Shown here piece by piece: positions 7,763 to 15,982 of a stretch of 64,000 bases of DNA. The translations under genes were made by a program, and so were the position numbers. Origin of the DNA: Streptomyces hygroscopicus subsp. hygroscopicus (GTDB taxonomy: Bacteria > Actinomycetota > Actinomycetes > Streptomycetales > Streptomycetaceae); NCBI RefSeq assembly GCF_001553455.1, contig NZ_BBOX01000013.1:1-64000 (forward strand), written 5' to 3'. Positions within the stretch are counted from its first letter, which is position 1, and each line of letters opens with the position of its first letter. The notes under the pieces are model-generated. The model searched no databases. It was not told the DNA's origin and saw only the letters and a list, made by a program, of their open reading frames with translations.

Positions 7763-8380
7763 TCAGAGGCGGGAGGCGATGGCGTCGGCCAGCGGCGCGG
7801 GGACGCCGAGGCGGGCGCGCAGGATTTCGGGGTCGATGGGCGATCCGGTACGGGCGTGGTGGTCGTCGGCGAGCTTGCGCGCGTGAGTGACGAGCGCGGC
7901 CGGAACGTGCGGCGCAGGTTGCTTCGGCTCAGGCTCCGCGTCGTCGGGTGGTCCCGCGGTTTCCGGTGCCGGTACGGCTTCAGCGGGCTGGAGCGGGGCT
8001 GAGGCGGTTTCGGGTGTTGGTGTGGTGTGGGCGAGGAGCGTTCCGCCGAGGAAGGCGACGGCGGGCCATCCGGCGACGAGAATGCGCAGCCAGGCCGGTA
8101 CGTCGGCTAAGTCGAGCAGCCCGGCCGTTGCTACGTTCGCCCCGAGTGAGGCAGCCAGGGCGACGACGAACCAGCACCAGCCCGCCGCCTTGGACACCCC
8201 CGACCGCAGCCGCTTCCAGGCCGCTACAAGCAGCAGGTCGACGGAGACCGGGTATGCCCACGCCTTCCACCCGTCCTGTCCGGCCGCCGAGGCCAGGTCA
8301 TGCAGGTGGGCGAAGGACAACGCGGCAGCGATGACCGCTTGCACGAGCACCGCGTCAACCCGCGCCAGGTGAGCGCGCAT
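7763..8380 (-). CDS. DUF2637/SpdB2-like membrane spread protein
   Basis: 205 residues. Four hydrophobic segments lie in the first ~125 residues (around VLVQAVIAAALSFAHLHDLA, YPVSVDLLLVAAW, WCWFVVALAASLGANVATAG and ILVAGWPAVAFLGGTLLA), the layout of DUF2637. A long Pro/Glu-rich cytoplasmic tail ends in a segment with helix-turn-helix character (IDPEILRARLGVPAPLADAIASRL). DUF2637 proteins are AICE and plasmid spread proteins acting with TraB in the membrane. Confidence 0.88.
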   Translation of the reverse strand: MRAHLARVDAVLVQAVIAAALSFAHLHDLASAAGQDGWKAWAYPVSVDLLLVAAWKRLRSGVSKAAGWCWFVVALAASLGANVATAGLLDLADVPAWLRILVAGWPAVAFLGGTLLAHTTPTPETASAPLQPAEAVPAPETAGPPDDAEPEPKQPAPHVPAALVTHARKLADDHHARTGSPIDPEILRARLGVPAPLADAIASRL

Positions 8381-8403
8381 GGGTGAATTTCCTTCCGGTT
8401 CGG

Positions 8404-8613
8404 TCAGCCGTCTGCGGTGAGTTCGTCGGCCCGTGCGCGAGCAGCGGCGGCGACCTCAGCGGCTTCGACGTCATCAGGCTGGGCGGCGGCGATGCGCTCC
8501 AGCAGGTTGGCTTTGCGGTTCATCAGCTCGGCGCGGCTCCCGGTCCCGCGTGTGCGGAAGTCGGCCAGGTCGGCCAGGAGCGCGGAGATCTCGGAGATGG
8601 TGGGACGGGACAC
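8404..8613 (-). CDS. Small AICE protein, helical
   Basis: 69 residues from GTG 8613, preceded by AAGGGAG. It is highly helical and charged: an N-terminal ISEISALLADLADF segment, then RAELMNRKANLLERIAA and an Ala/Glu-rich end, suggesting a coiled coil. Comparable small proteins accompany traB in related elements. No known function. Confidence 0.75.
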   Translation of the reverse strand: MSRPTISEISALLADLADFRTRGTGSRAELMNRKANLLERIAAAQPDDVEAAEVAAAARARADELTADG

Positions 8614-8695
8614 AGGGACTCCCTTTCGGTTTCGGGCATGGCGGGGGTAGGGACACGGCGCGGGTACGGTCGCGCCAGCCGTCAGACGGGGTGGA

Positions 8696-10072
8696 TTACT
8701 CGGCGGCCGGAAGCGGCTTGAGCAGGGAGGTTGGAGCGCTCACCGGTACGGCCGGCACGTCCGGCCGGAATAGCTCCAGCGCGGGCATGTCCGGAACGAG
8801 CTGGGCATGGTCGCGGCAGACGGCCGCAGCGTCGGCGAGCGAGAGATAGGGGGTGCGGATGCGGGACCAGCCGCCGGAGGTATCCCCGGCGACCGCGAGG
8901 CCGGGCCGTTCGGGAGCGATGGCGCAGGCCGCACCGACTGCCTCGGGGGCGATGTCGCCGAGCGCCATCTTGGCGGAGGCTTCATCGTTCACGCGGTGGC
9001 AGACCCGCCCGGTCAGCTGAGCCCGCAGCATGGTCGCGCCCTTGCCCAGCTCGGCGCCGAAGCGCTGCCCGCAGACCTCCAGGTAGATACCTGCCGCGCG
9101 GCCGAGTTGGGCGAGCCGGATGAGCTGGGTGACCATTTCGTCCCGCCGTTCCTCGTCCTTCCGGGTAGCGACGAGGAACAGCTCGGCCACCTCGTCCACG
9201 ACCAGCACAACCGGCACCGGCCGCTCATCCTCCGGCAGGCCCCAGATGTCAGAGGTGATCTCCTCATCGGGCGTGCTGGGAGCGATGCCCTGCCGGGCCT
9301 TGATCAGGTCGTACCGGTCCTCCATCATCCCGACCAGCACCGGCAGCAGCTCCGCCGCTTGCACAGGATCAGTCGCCAACGCCGACAGCCGTGGAGCGAA
9401 CGGCGCCAGCTCGACACCCCGCTTGCAGTCGATCCCGACCAACGCGACCGATTGCGGCGCGAGCCCGGCTATCAGATGCCGCAGGAACATCGACTTGCCC
9501 GACAACGTGGCGCCCAAGGTGAGCTGGTGCGGGATGGCCCGGTAATCCCGGACGAACGGCGTCGCGTCCTCCCGCAGCGCCACCGGCACCTTCAGGAAGC
9601 CGCCGCCGGTCTTGCGCGGCATCCGGACCTTCCGGAGCACGTCGAAGCCGATCAGCCGCAGCTCGACCACGCCCGGCTTGATCTCCTCTACGTACGCGCC
9701 GTGGACGCCCCAGGCGTGCCGCAGCCGCTCGCACGAGGCCGCCACGTCCGCAGGTTCCTGTCCCGGCGCCAGCCGCAACCGAACCCGCAGCCCCGTCGAC
9801 GTCGGACGGATCAGCCCCCGACGCGGAGGCACCGGCCGGACCTCCCGATGCGTTAACGCTTGTACCGCCCAGGCCCGCAGTCGCGACGGCGGAACGGTCA
9901 GCCCGCACGCGTCCATCACGGACCCGTACGACCCCAGCAGCCGGGCAGTCGAGATGGGCATCCCAACGGCCGACCAGTAGGCGGCCGGGTGCCGGGCCCG
10001 GAGGTAGGCGGCCCCGCCGACCATTCCGACGACCGGACCACCCACCTCCATCAACGTCATCACGTCAGCCAT
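8696..10072 (-). CDS. traB: TraB-like FtsK/SpoIIIE DNA translocase
   Basis: 458 residues. After a short N-terminal hydrophobic stretch comes the motor domain with Walker A GATLSGKS (187-194) and Walker B VVLVVDE (288-294), and a family-typical GVELAPFAPRLSALATDP region. Streptomyces TraB hexamers recognise clt repeats and move double-stranded plasmid DNA between hyphae, so this one protein defines conjugation of the element. It starts five bases after the preceding gene's stop and lies in one operon with the spd genes. Confidence 0.95.
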   Translation of the reverse strand: MADVMTLMEVGGPVVGMVGGAAYLRARHPAAYWSAVGMPISTARLLGSYGSVMDACGLTVPPSRLRAWAVQALTHREVRPVPPRRGLIRPTSTGLRVRLRLAPGQEPADVAASCERLRHAWGVHGAYVEEIKPGVVELRLIGFDVLRKVRMPRKTGGGFLKVPVALREDATPFVRDYRAIPHQLTLGATLSGKSMFLRHLIAGLAPQSVALVGIDCKRGVELAPFAPRLSALATDPVQAAELLPVLVGMMEDRYDLIKARQGIAPSTPDEEITSDIWGLPEDERPVPVVLVVDEVAELFLVATRKDEERRDEMVTQLIRLAQLGRAAGIYLEVCGQRFGAELGKGATMLRAQLTGRVCHRVNDEASAKMALGDIAPEAVGAACAIAPERPGLAVAGDTSGGWSRIRTPYLSLADAAAVCRDHAQLVPDMPALELFRPDVPAVPVSAPTSLLKPLPAAE

Positions 10073-10077
10073 CAGGC

Positions 10078-10428
10078 TCAGGCCCCCGCACCCACCGATA
10101 TGGCAGCCGGGGCGATGGCCTCGGCCCGGAAGGCGATGCCGTGCCGCTGCTGCCCATTGAAAACGGTCTCCCAGGGCCGAGCGACCAGACCGATCAGCGT
10201 GACCGGCGAGCCGAGGGCCAGCCCCTCCGTCACGCCGCTCTCCGGCACAGTGACCTGAAGCAGCGAGGACTCCCCGCCGTCGATGTAGACGACGCCAAGC
10301 CGCATCAGCGCCTCACCACTCTGCGCGTCCTTGGCAATCTCGCCAGTCTGCCGATCCTTCACCTTCGGCTCCGGCGCCTCAGTCAGCAGAACCGTGGCAC
10401 CGGAGGTCTCAACTCGAATGGAACGCAA
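10078..10428 (-). CDS. SCO3933-family AICE protein, TTG start
   Basis: 116 residues opening from TTG 10428 behind AAGGAG. The sequence (SIRVETSGATVLLTEAPEPKVKDRQTGEI and later VTVPESGVTEGLALGSPVTLIGLVARPWE) matches small proteins commonly called SCO3933-family regulatory proteins next to traB in AICEs. It looks like a small beta-rich or OB-like fold, and no HTH is visible, so DNA regulation is not demonstrated. First gene of the transfer operon, directly downstream of the operator cluster. Confidence 0.85.
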   Translation of the reverse strand: MRSIRVETSGATVLLTEAPEPKVKDRQTGEIAKDAQSGEALMRLGVVYIDGGESSLLQVTVPESGVTEGLALGSPVTLIGLVARPWETVFNGQQRHGIAFRAEAIAPAAISVGAGA

Positions 10429-10612
10429 CTACTTCTCCTTCTCTCACAGACAACGCACCTAGTTGTGTAGATGAGTTGCGGTCTTCGAACCCGAACGGGC
10501 GGGAACGGGGACCACCATGCCACACAGCTTGCCCACTCGTCTATACGAGTATGCATCTTCGTGTGTACGAGTCAGAAGAAGCAGCCCGGGGCCACCACGC
10601 CCCGGTCATGCG
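10429..10612. promoter_or_regulatory. Operator cluster of the transfer operon
   Basis: Three related sites stand in 120 bases: ACCTAGTTGTGTAGATGAGT (10457-10476), the near-palindrome ACTCGTCTATACGAGT with perfect six-base arms (10535-10550) and CTTCGTGTGTACGAGT (10556-10571). A further match lies in the gntR promoter (11417-11430). The pattern fits binding by the element's GntR repressor (KorSA in pSAM2 binds its own and the pra promoter). No coding sequence is evident here. Confidence 0.6.
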
Positions 10613-11398
10613 TCAGTTGGCAGGAAGCTGGTAGGCGAGGACGTACGCGTCGGCGGCCATCACGGTGTCGCACACCTCCACCGCCCGCCCCTCAGCGTCG
10701 AAAGCAGTACGTACCAGGTGGATCACCGGCACCCCGGAGGCGAGCTGGAGCGTACGCACCTCAGCCGGGGAGGGCATCCGGGCGCGGATCTCCTCATCGA
10801 AGTGGTCCAAGCGGTGCCCCATCTCCTCCAGCCGGGCGTAGATGCCACCGGGGCCGGGGTTGGGCTGCGCGATCGGAGTGTTCCGCGCCAGGTCGAGCGG
10901 CAGATACGAGGTGGCGAACTCCACCGGCCGCCCGTCCAGCAGATACCGCCGCCGCCGGGCCAGCACCTTACGAGGCGAGCCCAGCCGGGCCGAGATGTCC
11001 TGCGACGGCCGCTCCTCCTTCACCTCCAGACTGTCCACCTCCGGACGGCTGCCCGCCGCTTCCGCCTCCACCGTGAAGGCAGCCTTCCCCTGATCCCGAT
11101 GCCGCCGCGCGAACCGGTCCGAGGCCAGCCGCCGCACAGGCGGCCGGGGCCGCACGAAGACCCCCTTACCATGCTCGGACACGGCCAGGCCCTCTTGCTG
11201 GAGCAGCGACAAAGCGTTGCGGACGGTCATCCGCGAGACACCGAAGTGGTCGACCAGCTCCGTCTCGGAGGGCAGCTTGTCGCCCTCCCGGAAGCGCCCC
11301 TTGTCGATCGCTTCCCGCAGCGCGTCGGCGATCTGCCGGAACACCGCCCGGTCGCTCGTCGGGTCCAATACACCCAGGACGGAAGTCAGGGAAGGCAT
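10613..11398 (-). CDS. GntR/HutC-family regulator (KorSA-like)
   Basis: 261 residues from ATG 11398, with AAGGAG eight bases upstream. The N-terminal winged helix (about 15-80: FRQIADALREAIDKGRFREGDKLPSETELVDHFGVSRMTVRNALSLLQQEGL) is followed by a UTRA effector domain ending VCDTVMAADAYVLAYQLPAN. In pSAM2, KorSA of this family represses replication and transfer functions. The gene is divergent from the Nudix gene across an 87-bp shared promoter containing a CTCGTCTAGATA operator match, so autoregulation is likely. Confidence 0.93.
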   Translation of the reverse strand: MPSLTSVLGVLDPTSDRAVFRQIADALREAIDKGRFREGDKLPSETELVDHFGVSRMTVRNALSLLQQEGLAVSEHGKGVFVRPRPPVRRLASDRFARRHRDQGKAAFTVEAEAAGSRPEVDSLEVKEERPSQDISARLGSPRKVLARRRRYLLDGRPVEFATSYLPLDLARNTPIAQPNPGPGGIYARLEEMGHRLDHFDEEIRARMPSPAEVRTLQLASGVPVIHLVRTAFDAEGRAVEVCDTVMAADAYVLAYQLPAN

Positions 11399-11485
11399 GT
11401 ACACGTACTCCTTTAGGTATCTAGACGAGCGGCTGACCGGGATTGCTACGGTGGAGAGCCTAGCCAGTCGGGAGGGCCGAGGAAC
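11399..11485. promoter_or_regulatory. Divergent gntR/nudix promoter with operator match
   Basis: TATCTAGACGAG at 11419-11430 is the inverse of the operator half-site found at 10535. It lies between the gntR ribosome site and the Nudix GTG at 11486. The Nudix gene has GGGCCGAGGAAC ahead of its start. Confidence 0.5.
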
Positions 11486-11917
11486 GTGAGCTATGAGCGC
11501 CCGCACTCCGTGAGCGTCGCCGGAGTCATCGTCGACGACGCGGGCCGTGCGCTGCTGATCAAGCGACGCGACAACGGTAAGTGGGAACCGCCCGGCGGTG
11601 TGCTCGAACGCGAGGAAACCATCCCCGAGGCCCTGCAGCGCGAAGTCCTCGAAGAGACCGGAATCAAGATCGCGCTTCCCGCGACCCTCACCGGCGTCTA
11701 CAAGAACATGACCGGCCTGATCGTCTCCATGGTCTTCCGCTGCGAAGCGCTCGACGGCACCCCGACCACCGGAGCGGAAACCCGCGCCCTGCGCTGGGCC
11801 ACCCGCGAGGAGGTTACCGAGCTGGCCGACGAGGCATACGCGATCCGCGTCCTGGACGCGCTCGACAACATCAGCCCGCCGGCCGTCCGCGCCCACGACG
11901 GCGTACGACTCATCTAG
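11486..11917 (+). CDS. Nudix hydrolase, Pif-like (immunity)
   Basis: 143 residues from GTG 11486. A perfect Nudix box lies at about residues 38-60 (GX5EX7REVLEETGI). In pSAM2 the Nudix protein Pif prevents redundant transfer into cells that already carry the element, and this gene has the same position and size. The biochemical substrate, if any, is unknown. A decayed relative with the same characteristic segments (WEPPGG, LPAALTGV, PPAVRAHNGV) occurs at 46240, far from this element. Confidence 0.9.
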   Translation: MSYERPHSVSVAGVIVDDAGRALLIKRRDNGKWEPPGGVLEREETIPEALQREVLEETGIKIALPATLTGVYKNMTGLIVSMVFRCEALDGTPTTGAETRALRWATREEVTELADEAYAIRVLDALDNISPPAVRAHDGVRLI

Positions 11918-11962
11918 CACGCACCGACGACCCATAGCTCCTACCAGCACGAAGGAACTTGT

Positions 11963-12391
11963 ATGGACGAGTATATGAGTGCTCCGCGAGTTTGGGGCCT
12001 GATGTGCCCAGGTTTCCGGGAAGAGGTCACCCGCGCCCGCCGCTGGACCCGCGACATCCTCAGCAACCACCCCTGCGCGGACGACGCCGAATTGATCGTG
12101 AGCGAACTCGGAAGCAACGCCCTCACCCACACCGCAAGCGGCACCGCCTACGGCACGTTTCAGCTCACGCTGTCGCTCTCCCCGCGCACTGTCGCGATCT
12201 CCGTCACCGACGAGGGAGGCCACCCCGAAGAAGTCAGCCCTACGGAGGCCGACGCAGACGACACCCACGGCCGCGGATTAACCATCGTCATGGCACTCGC
12301 CCGCCGCCTGGACATCACCGGCGGCCAGCACGGCCGCACCGTCACCGCCCAGCTCGTAGCAACCGAGCAGACAGGAGCCACCACATGCTGA
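11963..12391 (+). CDS. GHKL ATP-binding protein (anti-sigma kinase-like)
   Basis: 142 residues from ATG 11963; ATG 11975 is an alternative. Bergerat-fold motifs are complete: N box with Glu48 and Asn52 (SELGSNALTHT), G1 with Asp83 (VTDEGG) and G2 HGRGL (102-106). RsbW-like proteins of this form are abundant in Streptomyces and often act on anti-sigma antagonists. In AICEs they sit beside the Nudix gene with unknown targets. The start overlaps a TATGGACGAGT operator-like sequence. Confidence 0.9.
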   Translation: MDEYMSAPRVWGLMCPGFREEVTRARRWTRDILSNHPCADDAELIVSELGSNALTHTASGTAYGTFQLTLSLSPRTVAISVTDEGGHPEEVSPTEADADDTHGRGLTIVMALARRLDITGGQHGRTVTAQLVATEQTGATTC

Positions 12392-12798
12392 GCCCCCTGC
12401 TACGCCCCGGCTACTGGTGCGAATGCTGGACGCGCTCACCAGCCACAGGACCCCGCTCAGTCCTACTCGCCTCCATCAAAACCAACAGCCCGAGCGAAGC
12501 CACCCGATGGATCCGCGTCACCGTGCGCACCATCGCCTCAGCACTCGACCGCGAAACAGCCCACAAGGCATGGGACTGGGTCACCTACGGCCACAAGGAA
12601 GCCGAAAACGCCCTCACCAACGGCGAAGCAGCCACGTTCGCCCTCACCCAGCAAGACACCCATATCGAATGGATCCTCCGGCCGGTCATCTTCCTACCGC
12701 TCGCCCACCGCGAGTCTCGACGTCTTCCGGCATGCGCCGAACAGTTCACATGCCCCACCACACACAAGATCGCCCGACACCAGCCCAACAGCCGCTGA
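12385..12798 (+). CDS. Conserved AICE hypothetical protein
   Basis: 137 residues from ATG 12385, which overlaps the GHKL stop (ATGCTGA) and follows CAGGAG, so it is translationally coupled to the ATPase. It opens MLSPLLRPGYWCECW and has several Trp and Cys residues and a helical middle (WIRVTVRTIASALDRETAHKAWDWVTYGHKEAENAL). I know no domain for it; the coupling suggests that it works with the GHKL protein. Confidence 0.8.
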   Translation: MLSPLLRPGYWCECWTRSPATGPRSVLLASIKTNSPSEATRWIRVTVRTIASALDRETAHKAWDWVTYGHKEAENALTNGEAATFALTQQDTHIEWILRPVIFLPLAHRESRRLPACAEQFTCPTTHKIARHQPNSR

Positions 12799-13232
12799 GT
12801 TACAACCTTCTCTACGGGTTCAAGGCGCCGCGCAAGCGCGGCGCGCGCGGCCCGGCGGCGCGGGCCGCCGCTCCTGTCTCCGCCCCGCTCCGCCCCGACC
12901 GCCAAGCCGCGCGCCAACAGCAGGCACCTTGGCTGAGGAGAAGAGCACCGTCGTGGCTGGGGGTCGGCTCCACGGCTTTAGGCACCTCCCCGGTCCGGGT
13001 CCCGCGTCGGGCAAGGCCAGGGGGCCACTCGTGCTAATTGCGGGCAGGTCCAAAGCCTGCCCGAGTTGCCAACCAGCGTACGGCCCCCTGACCATGCCCG
13101 ACCCCAGACCGGGCAGGCCACCGCCCAAACCCGCTCCGCCGACCTCGCATCCGTGCCGGAAGAGGACATGGCATGGGACGACCGAGAGGGTAGGTTAGCG
13201 TCACTCGACATGTGAACCGGAAGGTGTAATTC
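12799..13232. other. 430-bp non-coding segment with strong inverted repeats (ori/clt candidate)
   Basis: No supported gene. 12826-12870 is almost pure G+C with nested palindromes (GCGCCGCGCAAGCGCGGCGC). 13044-13066 forms a hairpin GCGGGCAGG/CCTGCCCG, and related CGGGCAGGC motifs recur at about 13110. The segment separates the AICE core genes from the cargo and could hold the double-strand origin or the TraB recognition repeats. The last part before 13233 contains TAGGTT, a possible -10 for the cargo gene. Confidence 0.45.
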
Positions 13233-14372
13233 GTGGCCTGGAATGAGATACCTGCTAAAGACGACCCTAACCTGATGTTCCAGCCGTACTACGCCCGCAC
13301 AAACATCCTCTATCCGCTTCTAGAGCCGACAGGGAAGATGATCTTTGACGCAATTGCAACTGCACCCGCCCGCGACGGGATGGCATCGTCCGAATTCAAG
13401 CAGAGCGCGCTGGTCAGCGTGATCGCATGCGAAATAATCCACGCACTCGCCCTTCGCGAGATCACGGAACACGAACCCGAAATTGGAGAGTGGTTCGTTC
13501 ATTCTGGAACCACAATCTATCGCCCACTTGAATCCGGAACCAAGGAAGCTTCAATACCTCTGCCTGCTCGCACAATCGCAAGTACTGTGCGAGACGAGTG
13601 CAACATTACAGCCAGCGCTTATGCCAACATGACCGGCCACGATGATGTTTCCTTCGTGATCGGACGGTTGATCTCACATTCCAAATTTGACCTTGTAGTG
13701 GCCGGGTATCGCGAACCGTCACCTAACATAGCCAGGATTCACCAAGCAAAGACTCCACGGAACCGGTCCAGCTTGACAGACCTGGCGGCGCTCGCAACAG
13801 GAAATCATTGGGTCAACATGCTGCCAGAAGTTGACATCTTCGGAGCCACAGATCAGGACCTACTTCACCTGGCCATAATGGACACCATCTCTCGCTTCCA
13901 AACAACAATCGAGCATCAGGGGGGATGGAAGCTCCTTTACGACGACAACGGCAAAGTACTACACGAGCGCCAACACCAAGGAATGTTCCAAATCTTCTCG
14001 CGCCTAACCTTCGGCGCCTTGAGGATTCACCTGGACGCAAACCCCGATCACGGAAGCGGTCACACAGACTTCACAGCCAGACTCAATGACGCAATGGCGA
14101 TTATCGAATTTAAGAAGGATGACAAAATTCAAGAAATACGTCACGGCATATTAACGCAGCTCCCCATGTATTTGAAATCAGCGCAAGCCACCCAGGGATA
14201 CTACATCGTGATGTGCCACAGAAAAGATCCTGAGGAGGTTGCTGCGATCCTAAAAAGAGACTCAGAAGAGCATTTTGACCCAAGCTGCCCAGAAATCAAG
14301 GCAATTGTTGTGGACTGCCGACGCCGCGTCTCCGCTTCCAAAGCACTAACACGGTCCGGCATCGCCAATTAA
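13233..14372 (+). CDS. Predicted PD-(D/E)XK nuclease-like cargo protein
   Basis: 379 residues from GTG 13233 behind GGAAGG. I do not recognise the full-length family. The C-terminal third has the layout of a RecB-like PD-(D/E)XK nuclease: Glu245 on a helix, Asp279 (GHTDF), Glu292-Phe-Lys294 after a hydrophobic strand (AMAIIEFKK), then Gln309-xxx-Tyr313 (QLPMY). The N-terminal 200 residues are helical and mixed. GC and codon use are clearly lower than in flanking AICE genes, a sign of separate acquisition. It faces the SLATT operon tail to tail. A role in anti-phage or plasmid defence is inference. Confidence 0.8.
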   Translation: MAWNEIPAKDDPNLMFQPYYARTNILYPLLEPTGKMIFDAIATAPARDGMASSEFKQSALVSVIACEIIHALALREITEHEPEIGEWFVHSGTTIYRPLESGTKEASIPLPARTIASTVRDECNITASAYANMTGHDDVSFVIGRLISHSKFDLVVAGYREPSPNIARIHQAKTPRNRSSLTDLAALATGNHWVNMLPEVDIFGATDQDLLHLAIMDTISRFQTTIEHQGGWKLLYDDNGKVLHERQHQGMFQIFSRLTFGALRIHLDANPDHGSGHTDFTARLNDAMAIIEFKKDDKIQEIRHGILTQLPMYLKSAQATQGYYIVMCHRKDPEEVAAILKRDSEEHFDPSCPEIKAIVVDCRRRVSASKALTRSGIAN

Positions 14373-14402
14373 TCCCGACAATCTGCACGACGAGGAGCAG
14401 CA

Positions 14403-14555
14403 ATGACCGCCAGCAGCAAACGCATCCACTTCCCGCCGATTCTCAACGGGTTGGACTACTTAGAAAGTACAGTCGATCTACTCGGCCCCAAGAACGGTGA
14501 ACCGTCCGCATGAGATGTGAAGTACGCAGTCACCACTGCGCCTCACAACTTTTGA
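14403..14555 (+). pseudogene. 5' remnant of a conserved actinobacterial gene, nonsense-mutated
   Basis: A good ribosome site (GAGGAG) precedes ATG 14403 and a 36-codon frame reading MTASSKRIHFPPILNGLDYL and on to PSA, then TGA at 14511. In the same frame after the stop the sequence continues DVKYAV before losing similarity and stopping at 14553. I recall a widespread Streptomyces protein family beginning this way with RDVKYAVLHLQAA, so the TGA looks like a mutated Arg codon and the rest of the gene has been deleted. It lies between the two cargo modules. Confidence 0.55.
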
Positions 14556-14560
14556 AGGGA

Positions 14561-14992
14561 TCAGCTCACATTCCCCTTGCCTCCACGGTGGCCTCGTTGC
14601 TGGACAACTATGGAACTTGCCGCGCTGGTGGGAGGTAGAGCCCATTCGATGACATACAGTCCAGCCAGTTCTATAAGCTCTTCCGTCATACCTAGCCGAT
14701 ACAGGGGGGTTGCGGCATGCCGGCGAAGCCACTTCAGACGCCTTGCTTGTTCGGCTGGACTTACCTGAGCCCACACGTCAACGACGACTCCGACCGGATC
14801 GGTCCGAGCCGACCTAATACGAGACCGTGCCGATAAGCTGCGCACGAACGGAAGCTCCGCTGGATCGTAAGCGAGACTCACGAGACACCATGCTGTCCGG
14901 TAGTCGAGAGACGGACCGTGCGCAGCAATCAGGCGATACGTACGCCACTGACGCATCGGAGACAGCATCCATCGCAAGGCGCGAGCGTCCAT
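14561..14992 (-). CDS. Unknown protein coupled to SLATT-like gene
   Basis: 143 residues whose ATG overlaps the stop of the SLATT-like gene (TGATG), so translation is coupled. The sequence is basic at the N-terminus, with a YRTAWCLVSLAYDP segment, an APVGVVVDVWA-like hydrophobic strand and a helical WLRRHAATPLYRLGMTEELIELAGLYVIEWAL region. No signal peptide, membrane segment or recognisable active site. I recognise no family. Position makes it the partner, sensor or antidote of the membrane protein. Confidence 0.75.
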   Translation of the reverse strand: MDARALRWMLSPMRQWRTYRLIAAHGPSLDYRTAWCLVSLAYDPAELPFVRSLSARSRIRSARTDPVGVVVDVWAQVSPAEQARRLKWLRRHAATPLYRLGMTEELIELAGLYVIEWALPPTSAASSIVVQQRGHRGGKGNVS

Positions 14993-15885
14993 CAGCCAGC
15001 TCGGTCTTCACGATTCGAGCTGGACTGCTCAAGCTGCAACTCCCGTTTTCGCTGCTCTTCCTTGAGTCTTTCCACATGTCTGGCGAAGAGGCGTAGCCGG
15101 TCGGCCTCCGGAAGGTGCCTGCCGTTTTGTGCAGCATACTCATCGAGCATGAATTGAGAGGCATTGTAGTGCTTCTCAATTTCATCGGCGCTGGATTGAA
15201 GGTTGTACCCACGTTCGCGGAATTTGAAGTAGCCGGTCACACCTGCAGAAATTCCGACTAAAGCACTAAGGGCTGAAGTGCCTATCCCGAGAGCTTTATT
15301 ACTTCCCTGGTTCATCGCAGTCAGCGTTGAGGTGACAATGGATCCACTGATGATGGCCAGTTGAAAAAGGTTATGGATGCGCCTATTTCTGCCCGCACTT
15401 TTGCGATACTGCGCGATCAAATCGAGGGACGCTTCACGGTAAATACGCAGCCCGGAAGGTGAGTCTAGCGGTAGGCGCGCGGCGGCCGTTTGGCGGTCCT
15501 GCAGTGCGTTACGTAGGTTACCGGCCTGCGCCACAATCCTCTTACGATTTTTCCATATTCCCCAAGCCAGGGATATCCATAGGCCAAGAACGATGACGAG
15601 ACTGGCCCATCTGGTAAATTCGGGTTTAGATTCCCATAACCCGACTATAACCGTATAACCCAAGAGAAAGGCGAGAACAATAGCGCCGACCAGGCAGAGT
15701 AAGAATATCCTCTGGAAAGTCTTTGACGCCCTAAGATCATCTTCGATCTCGTCAAATAACCTAACGCGCTGCCGATATTGCTCCTGCAGCCTTCTCTCTT
15801 GCTCTTCAGTCAAACCGATGGAGCTCGGGGCTGCTTGCCCCGTCACATTACCCAGGTCCCCTGAGTCGCTGGCTCCGTGTGTCAT
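14992..15885 (-). CDS. Four-TM SLATT/DUF4231-like membrane protein
   Basis: 297 residues from ATG 15885, preceded by AAGGGGGG. A helical cytoplasmic N-terminus (to ~58) is followed by two TM segments (about 60-83 and 93-111), a helical linker rich in Arg and Gln, a second TM pair (172-191 and 199-220) and then FKFRERGYNLQSSADEIEKHYNAS and a charged coiled coil to the end. The second TM pair with its following helix is characteristic of SLATT/DUF4231 proteins, predicted pore-forming effectors of nucleotide-activated defence systems. No CD-NTase or SLOG gene is adjacent. GC is lower than in the AICE core. Confidence 0.75.
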   Translation of the reverse strand: MTHGASDSGDLGNVTGQAAPSSIGLTEEQERRLQEQYRQRVRLFDEIEDDLRASKTFQRIFLLCLVGAIVLAFLLGYTVIVGLWESKPEFTRWASLVIVLGLWISLAWGIWKNRKRIVAQAGNLRNALQDRQTAAARLPLDSPSGLRIYREASLDLIAQYRKSAGRNRRIHNLFQLAIISGSIVTSTLTAMNQGSNKALGIGTSALSALVGISAGVTGYFKFRERGYNLQSSADEIEKHYNASQFMLDEYAAQNGRHLPEADRLRLFARHVERLKEEQRKRELQLEQSSSNREDRAG

Positions 15886-15982
15886 GGCCCCCCTTACACA
15901 CTGGACACCCATACGGGTGCGATGCGCAGTGAGGGTAGAGTTTGCAGCCTTGGGGCCGCAATGCCGTGTTGGCACTGATGAG

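Noticed and set aside
10613..12268. 551-codon version of the GntR gene extended to 12268
   Set aside because: The extension is antisense to the Nudix and GHKL genes and lacks similarity; ATG 11398 has a good ribosome site and begins at the conserved HTH.
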